A program made the translations under genes and the position numbers. 64,000 nt of DNA from B30-G6 sp964633115 (GTDB lineage: Bacteria > Desulfobacterota > Desulfobacteria > Desulfobacterales > B30-G6). Under the pieces are notes generated by a model. The model worked only from the letters and a program-made list of their open reading frames with translations, searched no databases and had not been told where the DNA came from. Of this stretch, positions 1 to 9,073 are shown one piece after another; the first letter of the stretch is position 1; each line of letters starts with the position of its first letter. The stretch lies in the NCBI GenBank assembly GCA_964633115.1, contig CAZWEO010000010.1, positions 8,842 through 72,841 of the forward strand, in the 5' to 3' direction.

Positions 1-1
1 A

Positions 2-241
2 GGTTGGGCAACGGTTGAACATCGTTTGCTGGAAGTAGTTGACCGACAATTGTTTGAGACTCCGGCCGATTGGCAAACGCTCCTTCCCCCGAGAATGGCA
101 TCATTTACAGCCAAAGACTTAGCAGAAGCCATTGGGATTCGCACACAACTGGCCCAAAGAATGGCCTATTGCTTTCGAAAAGCAAATTTGATCAATTTAA
201 TCGGTAATCGTGGACGGGCCCATCTATATAGTGTGGATTAA
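2..241 (+). CDS. C-terminal end of an unrecognised protein, cut by the window edge
   Basis: The frame is open from base 2, so the visible 79 residues are the tail of a longer gene that starts outside the window. The last 50 residues are predicted by eye to be helical and contain a stretch (FTAKDLAEAIGIRTQLAQRM) that reads like a winged-helix or HTH DNA-binding segment, followed by a basic, glycine-containing end typical of a winged-helix wing. I do not recognise the family. The next certain gene begins only after a gene-poor stretch. Confidence 0.5.
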   Translation, partial: GWATVEHRLLEVVDRQLFETPADWQTLLPPRMASFTAKDLAEAIGIRTQLAQRMAYCFRKANLINLIGNRGRAHLYSVD

Positions 242-566
242 ATTTATGGTTTTTATCCCGATTTGTTATTCCAGGTTATCACGTCTTAAAAGGGCAGTAA
301 TTCTGATGAACTTTCCCAATCAATTTGTCAAAATTGATGATAATGAAAAAAGAAAAGCTTGTGGCATGCTCGTCAACCAAAAAGTCAGAAAAGAAATCAG
401 ACGACTAAGACACGCGGATGCAGACAATTGACCGAAGCGGCCACCCAAGTGCTGCTCCAAAGGCTCGATCCAAGGCTCAGATTCAAGCGCAACTACGATG
501 CATTGCGGCCGTATAAACCCTATTGTGAGGAAATGATCTTATTGGATGAATAACTGAGGTAATAAA
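242..566. other. Intergenic stretch with only weak ORFs
   Basis: No convincing gene. An ATG at 303 opens a 42-residue basic frame (starting MNFPNQFVKIDDNEK) ending at 431, and a frame running 425-553 is arginine and leucine rich. Neither has a clear ribosome-binding site or a family I can name. In this decayed neighbourhood they could be two frames of one broken small gene. Confidence 0.3.
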
Positions 567-932
567 ATGCACGACCCTAATGGTGAAAATAAAGACCTGT
601 CAAGGTCCCTTTTTTGGACCATTTTTGTCCCTATCAACGAAATCAATTCGGAAAACACCCAGGCAATAATTGAGTGGCTGAGGGATAGAAGCAACGTTCT
701 GATTTGGTTTACGTCGATCATCACAGGTTCGATTGTACTTCTCACACTATTCGGCAACAAACCGGGAATCAAAGACCCCGGCGGCATTGCTTTATCTGCA
801 TCCCTATTACTTATGTTTTTTTCGATATTGTGTAACCTAATTTGTGTTTGGCAAATTCCAAAATGGAAAAAGGATAATGGTTATCCTGAACTCACAAAAC
901 CCCGCAAGCGCTTGATCCCGGCAGTTTGGTGA
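567..932 (+). CDS. Hypothetical small membrane protein
   Basis: Encodes 121 residues with two strongly hydrophobic spans at about 43-63 and 74-96, so it is predicted to be a two-pass inner-membrane protein with a polar N-terminal region and a basic C-terminal tail (TKPRKRL). A GAGG box sits about ten bases before the ATG. No enzymatic motif or known family is recognised. It lies upstream of a broken methyltransferase gene and may belong to the same decaying cluster, but its own frame is intact. Confidence 0.5.
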   Translation: MHDPNGENKDLSRSLFWTIFVPINEINSENTQAIIEWLRDRSNVLIWFTSIITGSIVLLTLFGNKPGIKDPGGIALSASLLLMFFSILCNLICVWQIPKWKKDNGYPELTKPRKRLIPAVW

Positions 933-972
933 TGAATTTTTAAAGGAGAATCATCTCAATCTGGAACATAAA

Positions 973-1328
973 ATGGCAAAAAATAAAAACAATGGTTGGC
1001 AATTACTTGGAGATGGTCCCGAAGCTTATGAACGCTATATTGTTCCGGCGTTCAGTGGTGCCTGGGCCCAGGACATGGTCGCAAGAGCGGAGTTACAAAA
1101 GGAAGAGCGTATTCTTGACCTTGGCTGTGGCACCGGTATTGTGGCCCGGTGGAGGACTTTCTTATTGGCTGGTTTGCAGCTTCGCCATTTGCCCAAGAAA
1201 TATTATCGTTACCCGAAGACAAGCGTAAAGCGATGTTTCAGACAATCCTACAGTCCATCTCGGATTAAATAGATGATCATGGTCTGGCGGCACCCATGGA
1301 ATCTTATATTGTTTCGGGTGTAAAATAA
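973..1328 (+). pseudogene. Broken SAM-dependent methyltransferase
   Basis: The first 60 residues are the start of a class I (UbiE/type 11) methyltransferase, ending in the SAM-binding motif LDLGCGTGIVAR at about residues 49-60. Directly after it the frame jumps: the C-terminal end (FAQEILSLPEDKRKAMFQTI..., then DDHGLAAPMESYIVSG) is read in another frame from about 1180, with an in-frame TAA at 1266. Roughly 150 residues expected between the SAM motif and this tail are absent. The gene has therefore suffered an internal deletion and a stop, and cannot make an active enzyme. The substrate is unknown. Confidence 0.8.
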
Positions 1329-1448
1329 AGCGATCCCTATGCGGCACGATTCTATGCGGCAGCCGGTGGTGTATTAACCTGGGAAAGAGAATCAAGCAGT
1401 ATTCCTGGACGCTATCTCCCGGTCTATGAAATAACATTAACCCTATAG
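1329..1448 (+). pseudogene. C-terminal scrap of a GNAT acetyltransferase
   Basis: One frame reads SDPYAARFYAAAGGVL and then SSIPGRYLPVYEI before a TAG. This is the usual end of small GNAT N-acetyltransferases (N-x-x-A-x-x-F/Y-Y-x-x-x-G followed by the SIPGR-x-LP end). It directly abuts the stop of the methyltransferase remnant and has no start codon or N-terminal part. Only about 39 residues remain, so it is a deletion relic. Confidence 0.65.
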
Positions 1449-1484
1449 TTGGGTTACCAAACTAATACGGAGGGTCAAACAGTT

Positions 1485-2066
1485 ATGCGCGACGTAACAA
1501 TTTCATTTATGCAAAAAGAGGAACTTCAGAAATCGGCGGCTGTTTTAAGCGTTTCTATGCTTCACAATCCCCTCCATATCGCGGTATTCCAGGGTGATGG
1601 TGAATCAGAACGAATTCAGATCGAGCAAATGTTTGTTGGCCTCTTTATGGAATTACCCGAAATCGTATATGTGGCCAAGGAGCACGCAAGAATTATCGGG
1701 GTTATGCGTATGAAATCGTGCCAGGGACGCAAGGAACCAAATGAGCCCGAAGGCCCCAAGGACCTCGATCAATTAAGCTGGCGGGAGTATCTCTGGCACA
1801 AGGAGTGGGCACGCCATGAGCCCTCGAACCAGCATTGGCACATGGGCCCTATCGGAGTATTGCCCGAATACCAGGGGCAGGGTATTGGGTCGCAGCTTAT
1901 GACGCGCTTTTGCCGGGAAGTGGATACCTGTCAGGCCAGCGCCTATCTGGAAACAGATTTAGACCGCAATGTCGTTTTCTATGAAAATTTTGGATTCCGA
2001 ATAATTAATTCCTCACTGATATTCGATGTGAACAATCGTTATATGCTCAGAGATCCAAAATCATGA
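1485..2066 (+). CDS. GNAT family N-acetyltransferase
   Basis: A 193-residue protein. The acetyl-CoA pyrophosphate-binding motif is present (GVLPEYQGQGIGSQLM, with QGQGIG at about 130-135) and is followed by the usual DLDRNVVFYENFGF motif near the C-terminus. The substrate cannot be told from the sequence. The ATG at 1485 is chosen because a GGAGGG box lies ten bases upstream; an in-frame TTG at 1449 has no such box. The stop overlaps the ATG of the next, truncated acetyltransferase by four bases (ATGA), suggesting the two were translated together. Confidence 0.8.
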   Translation: MRDVTISFMQKEELQKSAAVLSVSMLHNPLHIAVFQGDGESERIQIEQMFVGLFMELPEIVYVAKEHARIIGVMRMKSCQGRKEPNEPEGPKDLDQLSWREYLWHKEWARHEPSNQHWHMGPIGVLPEYQGQGIGSQLMTRFCREVDTCQASAYLETDLDRNVVFYENFGFRIINSSLIFDVNNRYMLRDPKS

Positions 2067-2389
2067 AAAGCGACTTAATTATCAGAGAAGCCCAGGATTC
2101 CGACTTCGATAGCATCTGGCCTATATTCCACGAGATTGTATCAGCCGGAAAAACCTACGCCTTTCCCAGGAACGCCTCACAGGATGAGGCTAAAGGCCTT
2201 TGGATGATTGCACCACGCCGTACTTACGTTGCCGAAGAAGCAGGACAACTTGTTGGCACCTATTATATTAAGACAAACCATGCCGGACCTGGTAGCCATG
2301 TCTGCAACTGTGGATACATGGTCCCTCAAAAATCGAGAGGCAAGGGCATCAAACTTCGAAAGTATAAATTATGCGACTCAAACTTATAA
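2063..2389 (+). pseudogene. Truncated GNAT acetyltransferase
   Basis: The N-terminal 95 residues match the start of a GNAT enzyme (MKSDLIIREAQDSDFDSIW, then GTYYIKTNHAGPGSHV and CNCGYMVPQKSRGKGI). Sequence similarity stops immediately after the acetyl-CoA motif RGKGI, where about 60 further residues would normally follow. The frame then runs 12 residues into the signal-peptide region of the TraB-like gene. It therefore looks like a 3' deletion whose endpoint lies next to the TraB-like gene start. Activity is unlikely because half of the acetyl-CoA site and the whole C-terminal fold are gone. Confidence 0.7.
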
Positions 2390-3246
2390 AAATCATTTTT
2401 GGGATTGGCCTGCTGGTTTTAGGATCGTTACAGTCTGCCCAGGCAGATTCTCCGGTATGGAAGGTTGTGAAAGGCGATCATCATGTCTACATTGGCGGCA
2501 CCATTCATGTGCTGTCCAAATCTGACTATCCCCTACCCGCTGCATTTGAAACCGCCTACAATCAATCAGCCAAGTTGGTATTTGAAACCGACACCAGAAA
2601 ATTGCAGACACCCGAATTTCAAGCCGCCCTTATGAGTAAGGTCGTATATTCCGACGGTCGCAACCTGAAAACGGTTCTAAATGAGTCTACATACCAGAAA
2701 TTGGAGAACCATCTGACCATCCGGGGCATTCCTATCACTAACTTCATGAAACTCAAACCGGGAATGGTGGCGCTGACCCTAACCATCATTGAACTCCAGC
2801 GGCTAGGACTGATGGGCACCGGCGTGGACGAATTTTTAAGTTTGAGGGCCCTAAACGATCAGAAGACAATCGGTCAGCTTGAAACTGTTGACGATCAGCT
2901 TGAATTAATATCAAGCCTGGGTGACGGCCAGGAGAATGAAATCATAGACCACACCTTGCAAGAGACCAAAAAGCTGCCTGCAATGATGCAGATAATGAAA
3001 GCAGCTTGGCGAAAGGGCGATAATGCAGCCCTTGAAAATGTCATCCTTACGCCATTTAAAAAGGACTTCCCCGAGGTATACGGACGGGTTGTCATCAAAC
3101 GTAATAATGCCTGGTTACCCAAAATAGAAACCATGTTACAGACCAAAGAGGTGGAGTTCATTTTGGTTGGCGCCCTGCATTTAATTGGAGAGGATGGCGT
3201 CCTGGCCAAACTAAAAGACCGTGGATACAGCATCCAGCAACCTTGA
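2371..3246 (+). CDS. TraB/GumN family secreted protein
   Basis: A 291-residue protein with an N-terminal signal peptide (hydrophobic residues about 5-20, probable cleavage near AQA-D). The TraB/GumN (PF01963) hallmarks are present: IGGTIHVLS at about 41-49 in the first half, and the C-terminal VGALHLIGEDGVLAKLKDRGY. In the Tiki-like members of this superfamily, the GTxH and C-terminal histidine residues bind metal for peptidase activity; whether that applies here is inference. It is expected to act in the periplasm. The gene appears intact despite broken neighbours, and its start overlaps the truncated acetyltransferase by 19 bases. Confidence 0.8.
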   Translation: MRLKLIKIIFGIGLLVLGSLQSAQADSPVWKVVKGDHHVYIGGTIHVLSKSDYPLPAAFETAYNQSAKLVFETDTRKLQTPEFQAALMSKVVYSDGRNLKTVLNESTYQKLENHLTIRGIPITNFMKLKPGMVALTLTIIELQRLGLMGTGVDEFLSLRALNDQKTIGQLETVDDQLELISSLGDGQENEIIDHTLQETKKLPAMMQIMKAAWRKGDNAALENVILTPFKKDFPEVYGRVVIKRNNAWLPKIETMLQTKEVEFILVGALHLIGEDGVLAKLKDRGYSIQQP

Positions 3247-3324
3247 TGCCAATTGTGAATACACTTTCGATTTCAAAATCTAAATCTCGTTATTTTCCCA
3301 ATTCTATTTTATAAGGAGCATAAT

Positions 3325-3591
3325 ATGGCCGGCGGCTGGACCCGTGACGGCGGAGTTCAAGAGCAAATAGATGCCAGTGTTGCCGATGCAGTCAAACAGG
3401 CCCGCAACCGACTGCCTCAGGGAGCAGGGCTGACCCACTGTGAGGAATGCGAAGAGCACATACCAGAAGCACGCCGCAATGCCATCCCCGGCGTGCGCTT
3501 ATGTGTAAGCTGTCAGTCAGAACAAGAAAAAAGCCAGTCGATTACGACACCCTTCAATCGACGCGGCAGTAAAGATAGCCAGCTGCGGTAA
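3325..3591 (+). CDS. DksA/TraR C4-type zinc finger protein (YbiI-like)
   Basis: An 88-residue protein closely matching the E. coli YbiI pattern from end to end: MAGGWTRDGGVQEQI at the start and NRRGSKDSQLR at the end. The C4 zinc finger is formed by C39, C42, C60 and C63, with the family sequence ARRNAIPGVRLC between the pairs. DksA/TraR relatives bind in the secondary channel of RNA polymerase, but this short form lacks the long coiled coil, so its role is less certain. An AAGGAG box lies eight bases before the ATG. Length equals that of the family. Confidence 0.85.
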   Translation: MAGGWTRDGGVQEQIDASVADAVKQARNRLPQGAGLTHCEECEEHIPEARRNAIPGVRLCVSCQSEQEKSQSITTPFNRRGSKDSQLR

Positions 3592-3623
3592 CTGTAGTCA
3601 GTATAGGACCTGGATTACGCGGT

Positions 3624-3896
3624 GTGAACACTTCTCCTGAAAATGTTCAACTTGAATCAACTGCGGAGGAAGCTGTTGTTGCGCTGGCAATGACTGGTGA
3701 TGATAATGCTTTTGCAGAACTCGTCCGTCGTCGGCAAGCAATTATTCGTACCCTCATGCGACAATTGAGCGGGGATACAGACTCAGCAGACGATTTTGCC
3801 CAGTAAGCTTTTCTTCAAGCCTGGCGAAAACTTCACACCTTAAAATCGACCAAAGCCTTTTAATCTGGACGTTTTCGCCGGTTGGTTGTGCCCTAG
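3624..3896 (+). pseudogene. Broken ECF sigma factor
   Basis: The GTG-initiated frame encodes a typical sigma-70 region 2 start (AMTGDDNAFAELVRRRQAIIRTLM, then GDTDSADDFAQ). A TAA at 3804 interrupts the core helix. Translation past it continues recognisably as AFLQAWRKLHTLKSTKAF, followed by a second TAA at 3861 and SGRFRRLVVP before a TAG. Region 4 is not found downstream. Several separate stops show this is an old pseudogene rather than a sequencing error. Confidence 0.75.
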
Positions 3897-4044
3897 GTGG
3901 TTTGATGGTCCTACTCTTGTTGGTTAAACTGCGTGGATAGAAAGTCGACTCCGTGTCAATCGAAGGTAACCCCTACAATTATAGCTGACCATCGATCTTG
4001 CGATAGCTACAAGCGAAACCAAATTGCAGGTCCGGCTTAAAATT

Positions 4045-4479
4045 ATGTCTAAGACAATCGATATTTTTCCAGATTGGTTAGTCAATTGGATGGCTGCCAA
4101 GGATGTTAATCTGTGGGGCGCGGCAGATTTACGCGATTTTGACACGCCAGCTGACAAAACCGGAAAAAGATTTCCTTACGCGCTGTCCATGGCCTTCCCC
4201 ATAAATCCGAATAATATGGTAACCATTCAAAACGGCCCTAATCAGGCCTATGCTGATGAATATTCGCGGGTCAACACGCGTATCAATACGCTTTCCGAAG
4301 CTCTGGCTACCGAGTTTCGGAATCGAACAATAAGCTCTCTGCATCTGGCGGCCTCGGTCCGTACTGATCCGGTTTCAATTAAAGGTGATTTTCCGCATAA
4401 GACAGCAGCTACTAGAGCCGGACAACACCAATCGGAGACGCAACATTTTGCCAAACCAGATACTCAAGTTTCGATTTGA
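4045..4479 (+). pseudogene. Truncated QueG-like iron-sulfur protein
   Basis: The frame from the ATG at 4045 reads like the N-terminal half of an epoxyqueuosine-reductase-like (QueG/4Fe-4S double-cluster) protein: WGAADLRDFDTP, PYALSMAFPI, QAYADEYSRVNTRIN and DFPHKTAATRAG. In intact relatives this continues with GLGWIG and then two CxxCxxC cluster-binding segments. Here the reading frame drifts after AATRAG and no cluster cysteines appear, so the catalytic and cluster-binding half is missing. A differently broken member of the same superfamily lies at 52878-53362. Confidence 0.65.
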
Positions 4480-4596
4480 GCACTGGTTGCCGGCAAACTT
4501 GGAGCGTAGCTCCTATAACTTTAACTGGAAGCTGCGGTTCGAAATAAAGGCCAAAGGGGCTGTTGATTATATGCAAGATTTTGCTTTAACAATCAG

Positions 4597-6141
4597 CTAA
4601 AAATCTGCAAAATCATCCTCATCCATAGGGAAAATTTGTTCGGTATCTATTTCACTGGAATTTTGCAAGGCAACTTGTTTTTCAACAGCATCAACAGAGG
4701 CTCTATTTGTTGTTGGTTTTGATGATTTCGGCTCAGTAATAACTGGTTCGCTCTGGTTACCATGTTTGCCGCCCACCAGCGTGATCAAATCGTGCACAAA
4801 CCCTCTCATCCGCTCTGCCTGGCCATTCATTTCCTCGGAAGCGGCCGCCGATTCTTCGGCACTGGATGCATTTTGTTGCGCCACTCGATCCATTTCTGCA
4901 ACCGACGAGTTCACCTGGCTGATACCCTGGGCCTGTTCATTGGAAGCCGTGGCAATTTCAGCAACTAACCCCCCTACCTTTTCGGAGCTGATCGCAACTT
5001 GTGAAAAAGAATCATTTGTTGTGGAAACTAAATCCCCGCCCTTTTTCACCTTTTTGACCGTTTGTTCGATGAGTTCGGCTGTGTTACTGGCTGCATCAGC
5101 AGCCCGCATGGCCAAGTTACGTACTTCATCGGCCACGACTGAAAAGCCCGCACCCGCCTCTCCGGCTCGAGCCGCCTCCACTGCCGCATTCAGGGCTAGA
5201 AGGTTGGTCTGGAATGCAATTTCATCGATGGTTTTTATAATATTGGAGGTGTCTTGGCTTGCTTTGGAAATCTCCTCCATGGAAGTAATCAAATCGGACA
5301 TGGAGCTATTGGCGCTGGAAACGATTTGGTTGGCATCCTTCATGAGATTGTCGGCTTGATGGGCATTGTCCGCATTTTGTTTTGTCATGGCAGACATTTG
5401 TTCCAAAGAAGCCGATGTTTCCTCGATGGAAGCTGCCTGTTGCGAGGCGCCATCTGACAACTGATTACTGGAATCAGCAATTTGACTGGATCCCCCGGCC
5501 ACCTGATCAGCACTATTTGTCAAGCCTTCGATAACCCGGTTGAGGGGCTTAAGAATGGCGCGGAAAAGGAATATGGACACAACCAGGAATACGAGGGTTC
5601 CTGAAATTACAATTATAGCGATAAAGAAAAGGGCCTTCTTTTTAGCGATCTCGGCAGATTCTTTGGCTTTGGCAGCCAGTTGGCCTGCTTCACCAGCCTT
5701 TTCTCTTTGTTAATATAGGTTTCATTTTTCAGCGTTGATGAAGAGTCAATAAGAGCATCCAGATGAACATGCGCTTCCTCTGAAAGTAACTTTTTATATT
5801 TAGCAATAAAAAACGCTTTTCCTGTGGCGATAAATTGCTGCTGAATGTTTTGTAATTTCAATAAAGCGATCTGACAATCGGCTGTGGCTCGCATTAATCC
5901 GGACGCATCGCTACCCAGTTTTTCACCATTTTCTTTGGCTTTCTTATCCTTATCCTTAAGTTCTTTGATTGGCTTCGGCAATATTTAGGTTGGCCTGATC
6001 GATCGCTTTGTTACTGGATTCTATATGGGAAAAGAAAAAGAAGCCTGTAGCCACGATGCCCAATACCAAAAATATTGCCAGCCCAGCATACCCAACCAGT
6101 TTGTGTTTTAAGTTTGCTTTAATCTTAAAACGGAATTTCAT
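4597..6141 (-). pseudogene. Methyl-accepting chemotaxis protein with two frameshifts
   Basis: Three consecutive minus-strand frames together make one chemoreceptor. The N-terminal piece (6141 to about 5960) has a transmembrane helix; the middle piece (about 5980 to 5705) is a four-helix sensor-like region; the last piece, read from about 5705, has a second membrane helix and then the cytoplasmic signalling domain, including the hairpin tip DEIAFQTNLLALNAAVEAAR and a C-terminal tail ending EDDFADF. The joins near 5970 and 5705 each need a one-base shift, and no other damage is visible. It is therefore either a recent pseudogene or two sequencing errors. The intact signalling part starts at 5580. 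Confidence 0.75.
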
Positions 6142-6352
6142 TTTTCCTCTCCTTTGCGGCCCTTTAGCGCTATATATATGTAAACTTTTAAGGTAACCAA
6201 ATCTGGCATTTTAAAAAATTATTCTCCTATCATTTAGGTATATCGGCATAATTTTCTGATACTTAAATAGTTTTTCAGATTTTTTTGGTGATGTGTTATT
6301 ATGGTCATTGTTGCCTAAAAGGCTTGAATCCCCCGACAGGTTAAAAAAGTTC

Positions 6353-6901
6353 ATGAAAAAAATTCCCAATATCATAAGCTATCTGCGAATCGCCTCGGCG
6401 CCTGTATTGCTCTATCTCGCTTACTTAGGTTTGCGGCTTCCCTTTTTAGTAGTGTTGATCATAGCTTTGGCAACCGATGCTTTGGACGGCTATGTGGCCC
6501 GCAGATTTGATGCCGCCACAAACTTGGGAGCAAAACTGGATTCATTTGGAGACATGGCCATCTATTTCGCTATGCCCTGGTGTGCCTGGTGGTTGCTGCC
6601 TCATTTTATGCATGCAGAAGCAATATTTGTTCTGATAGCTTTTGGCGGTTATGTTTTGCCGATGATAGTGGGTTTTCTTAAATTTAAAACAATTCCAAGC
6701 TACCATACTTGGGGGTCCAAAATATCTGCACACGTCATGGCTTATGCCATTGTACTTGTCTTTCTAACTGGAATTACAATGTTTTTCCGAGTTGCGGCCC
6801 TATTTCAAGCCGTGGTTGGCTGTGAATGTATCTTAATCACCATGCAGCTTTCCGCACCACAAAGCAATGTCAAATCCTTTTGGCATGTCAGCACGCGATA
6901 A
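6353..6901 (+). CDS. CDP-alcohol phosphatidyltransferase family protein
   Basis: A 182-residue, multi-pass membrane enzyme. The family signature D-x2-D-G-x2-A-R-x8-G-x3-D-x3-D is complete (DALDGYVARR, then GAKLDSFGD). These residues bind two divalent metals and the CDP-linked lipid, transferring phosphatidate to an alcohol during phospholipid synthesis. The alcohol (glycerol phosphate, inositol, other) cannot be told. The ATG at 6353 (MKKIPNIISYLRI) is preferred over the ATG at 6293 because the family starts at exactly this point. It is divergent from the broken chemoreceptor; the 210 bp between them should hold both promoters. Confidence 0.8.
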   Translation: MKKIPNIISYLRIASAPVLLYLAYLGLRLPFLVVLIIALATDALDGYVARRFDAATNLGAKLDSFGDMAIYFAMPWCAWWLLPHFMHAEAIFVLIAFGGYVLPMIVGFLKFKTIPSYHTWGSKISAHVMAYAIVLVFLTGITMFFRVAALFQAVVGCECILITMQLSAPQSNVKSFWHVSTR

Positions 6902-7173
6902 AACCGCTTGTGCCACAGTGTGGTTATTGACAATCAAGCCCTGCTTTGCCATACTTAAATCGATTGATTCCGGATCCAAATCTTGTACTTCGCAATTTTG
7001 CAGCGACTTCTTTAACTTTATTCAGTCCAAATTTATACATAAGCAGCGCTAGAAGCTTATTCGTTTAAGAATTATCGAAGCCAGTGATATTTGATCAACG
7101 GCTTTTTTAGAATTAATCAGGGCAATACGGACAAGTATAACGTGATTTTCTAAGAAATTAAGGAGAACAGCTG
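6902..7173. other. Gap with a possible minus-strand gene scrap
   Basis: No intact gene. On the minus strand a frame from about 7040 to 6839 reads protein-like residues (LQNCEVQDLDPESIDLSMAK, then GLIVNNHTVAQAVLSRA) without start codon or known family, and its end runs antisense to the 3' end of the CDP-alcohol transferase gene. It may be the tail of a deleted gene, or chance. Confidence 0.25.
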
Positions 7174-8135
7174 ATGAAAAAATCAAATATATTCAGATAT
7201 ATTTTTATAGGTTTCCTTGGTTTGTTGGTTCTCGTGGCATCTGCTGCCATCATCGATTGCACTGGCGGGGGTGGTGGGGGTGGCGGCGATGATGATGACG
7301 ACAGCGCCACCAATTACGTAATCTCTACCGGCGGAAATGCCGTTGATATCCAGTTAACCGCCGGCCAAACCACTACGCGCAGTTTTGAGGCTGATACACC
7401 AGGTCCCGCAAGGACCTAAGACACAATTACCCTGAACCTACAGGCTATGTTGGATGGGGGTATGTTGTGGATCGTAGCGTGCGGACCAATACGAAAACCA
7501 AATCATCAAAAACCTCAACTGTCCAACCGGAATCATCTGTTTATGAATGGCAGGTATCCTTTCGGATTGGCTCTGCCGACAGTGTTAACGTCTGTGAGGA
7601 TGGATGGCTATACGGTCCATTTACCATGCGGGGAACAGACAAACCCGAGACCTCTGACACGACGACTGTGGCGGCTGAACCTTCCACCGTGGATGTGATC
7701 AACTTCGGAACATTTGACATGTGTATCGAAATTTCATCGCCCATCGACTTAACTTTGGATGTCACCAACTTTTCCGTCGATGTCACCACCTGCGATGAAG
7801 AACCCGCCAATTTTGCCGGAGAATGGTCCGGTACCTATTCCTGCGATAATGAGGGCTGTGCGGACATACCTACGGAGGAGATTACCTTAACCGTTACCCA
7901 AGAGCCAGGCAGTCATAGCGCATCCTATACCGATGGAGAGGCCTTTTATGAAGGCACTGTCTGCGGCAATGTGTTTACATATAATGGCGGCGTGGAAGGA
8001 GAATTCGGATATATCGAAAAAGGAACCATGACGCTTAACGCAGACGGCAGTGCACATAAGGTATCCACCTTTAAGGACAATAGTGGCCCCTGCCAGGGTG
8101 AATGTGAAGACTTCCTGACGCGGGCAGAAACCTAG
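7174..8135 (+). pseudogene. Cysteine-rich lipoprotein-like gene with one frameshift
   Basis: The first frame (7174-7419) begins with a basic, hydrophobic signal peptide leading to Cys29, followed by runs of eight glycines and five aspartates, an arrangement common in secreted proteins of this bacterial group. It ends at a TAA at 7417. From about 7425 another frame continues to 8135 for some 230 residues, acidic and cysteine-rich, with paired-cysteine segments (TCDEEPANFAGEWSGTYSC, CQGEC). The second half resembles an extracellular binding domain, but I know no family. One base shift near 7405-7425 would restore a single protein of about 315 residues. Confidence 0.55.
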
Positions 8136-8160
8136 TTCTGGATATGTACGCTCGCATATA

Positions 8161-8964
8161 ATGATAGATCCCATAGACCGCTTAAACAGCCGGAGTATTA
8201 AGAGCGCCGTTGAGCCGCTGGTTATCATCTCTGGCTACTATGTGTTTTTGTGGGTGATTGCACCGAATCTGGCAACCAACGGTCTGATCCCATTTTCCAA
8301 AATTCTGCTGTTTGCCTTCATTCTATATTTCATCTATCTTTCACCAGTCCTGATTCATAAAGATTCACTGGCCGCCCGCGGTTTAGGCGGCTGGCGAACT
8401 GCGTTCATTCGCATTGACAATCTTTCTGCTGCTTCTAAATACTATCTAAGTATAGCTGTTTGCGGTGGGATGCTGATAACCTTTGCGACTGCAATGTTAA
8501 ACCCATTGGTTTTCTCCACATTTTCCTGGTATGCCCTTCGGTTGAAATTGGGTCTTTATTTTATGCATGCATTGGCTCAAGACCTGCTCTTCCTTGGCTT
8601 TATTCTACCGCGAATCAAGGCCGTATTTGCTTTAAGTGCAGTTTCCAGCCCCCTGAATAATCAATGGATTAATGCTAAAACACCGTTGGTTTCATTGGTG
8701 TGTGCCATCCTATTTGCCAGCTTTCATATCCCCAACCTGCCCCTCATGTTGCTGGTTTTTGTATTTGGCTTCACCATAGCCTATTTATATTTACATTTCC
8801 CCAATCTTGCCTTGGCAGTTATAACCCATACGATTCTGGGGACCATGCTGCATCGTGTCCTGGAAATGAATCTGTATGTGGGGCCTTTTTATTGGCATAC
8901 TGACAAATCCGCATATCGCACCTTATTTCCAGCCCTACGGGAACTAATCGGTAATACATTTTAA
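8161..8964 (+). CDS. CPBP (CAAX/ABI) family membrane protein with altered motif 1
   Basis: A 267-residue protein with about seven hydrophobic spans. Motif 2 of the CPBP/ABI glutamic endoprotease family is present (FASFHIPN) and so is the motif 3 histidine (AVITHTILG). Motif 1, normally EExxxR carrying the catalytic glutamates, reads AQDLLFLGFILPR, so the second glutamate is replaced by aspartate, the first by glutamine, and the arginine is displaced. Catalysis is therefore doubtful. Family members act in the inner membrane as CAAX-type proteases or in bacteriocin self-immunity. The start ATG at 8161 follows the broken lipoprotein gene by 26 bp. Confidence 0.7.
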   Translation: MIDPIDRLNSRSIKSAVEPLVIISGYYVFLWVIAPNLATNGLIPFSKILLFAFILYFIYLSPVLIHKDSLAARGLGGWRTAFIRIDNLSAASKYYLSIAVCGGMLITFATAMLNPLVFSTFSWYALRLKLGLYFMHALAQDLLFLGFILPRIKAVFALSAVSSPLNNQWINAKTPLVSLVCAILFASFHIPNLPLMLLVFVFGFTIAYLYLHFPNLALAVITHTILGTMLHRVLEMNLYVGPFYWHTDKSAYRTLFPALRELIGNTF

Positions 8965-9073
8965 CCCGCACAATATTTCTGATAAATAGCCCAGTCCAAT
9001 TATGTGTTGCGTTGACATGTCAGATTGTAAGGACTAATAGAAATGAATTTAACATATTTAAAGGAACCGATCC

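Noticed and set aside
4766..5359. 197-residue plus-strand frame
   Set aside because: It lies antisense to the chemoreceptor signalling domain, which is clearly the real coding frame, and it has no known motif.
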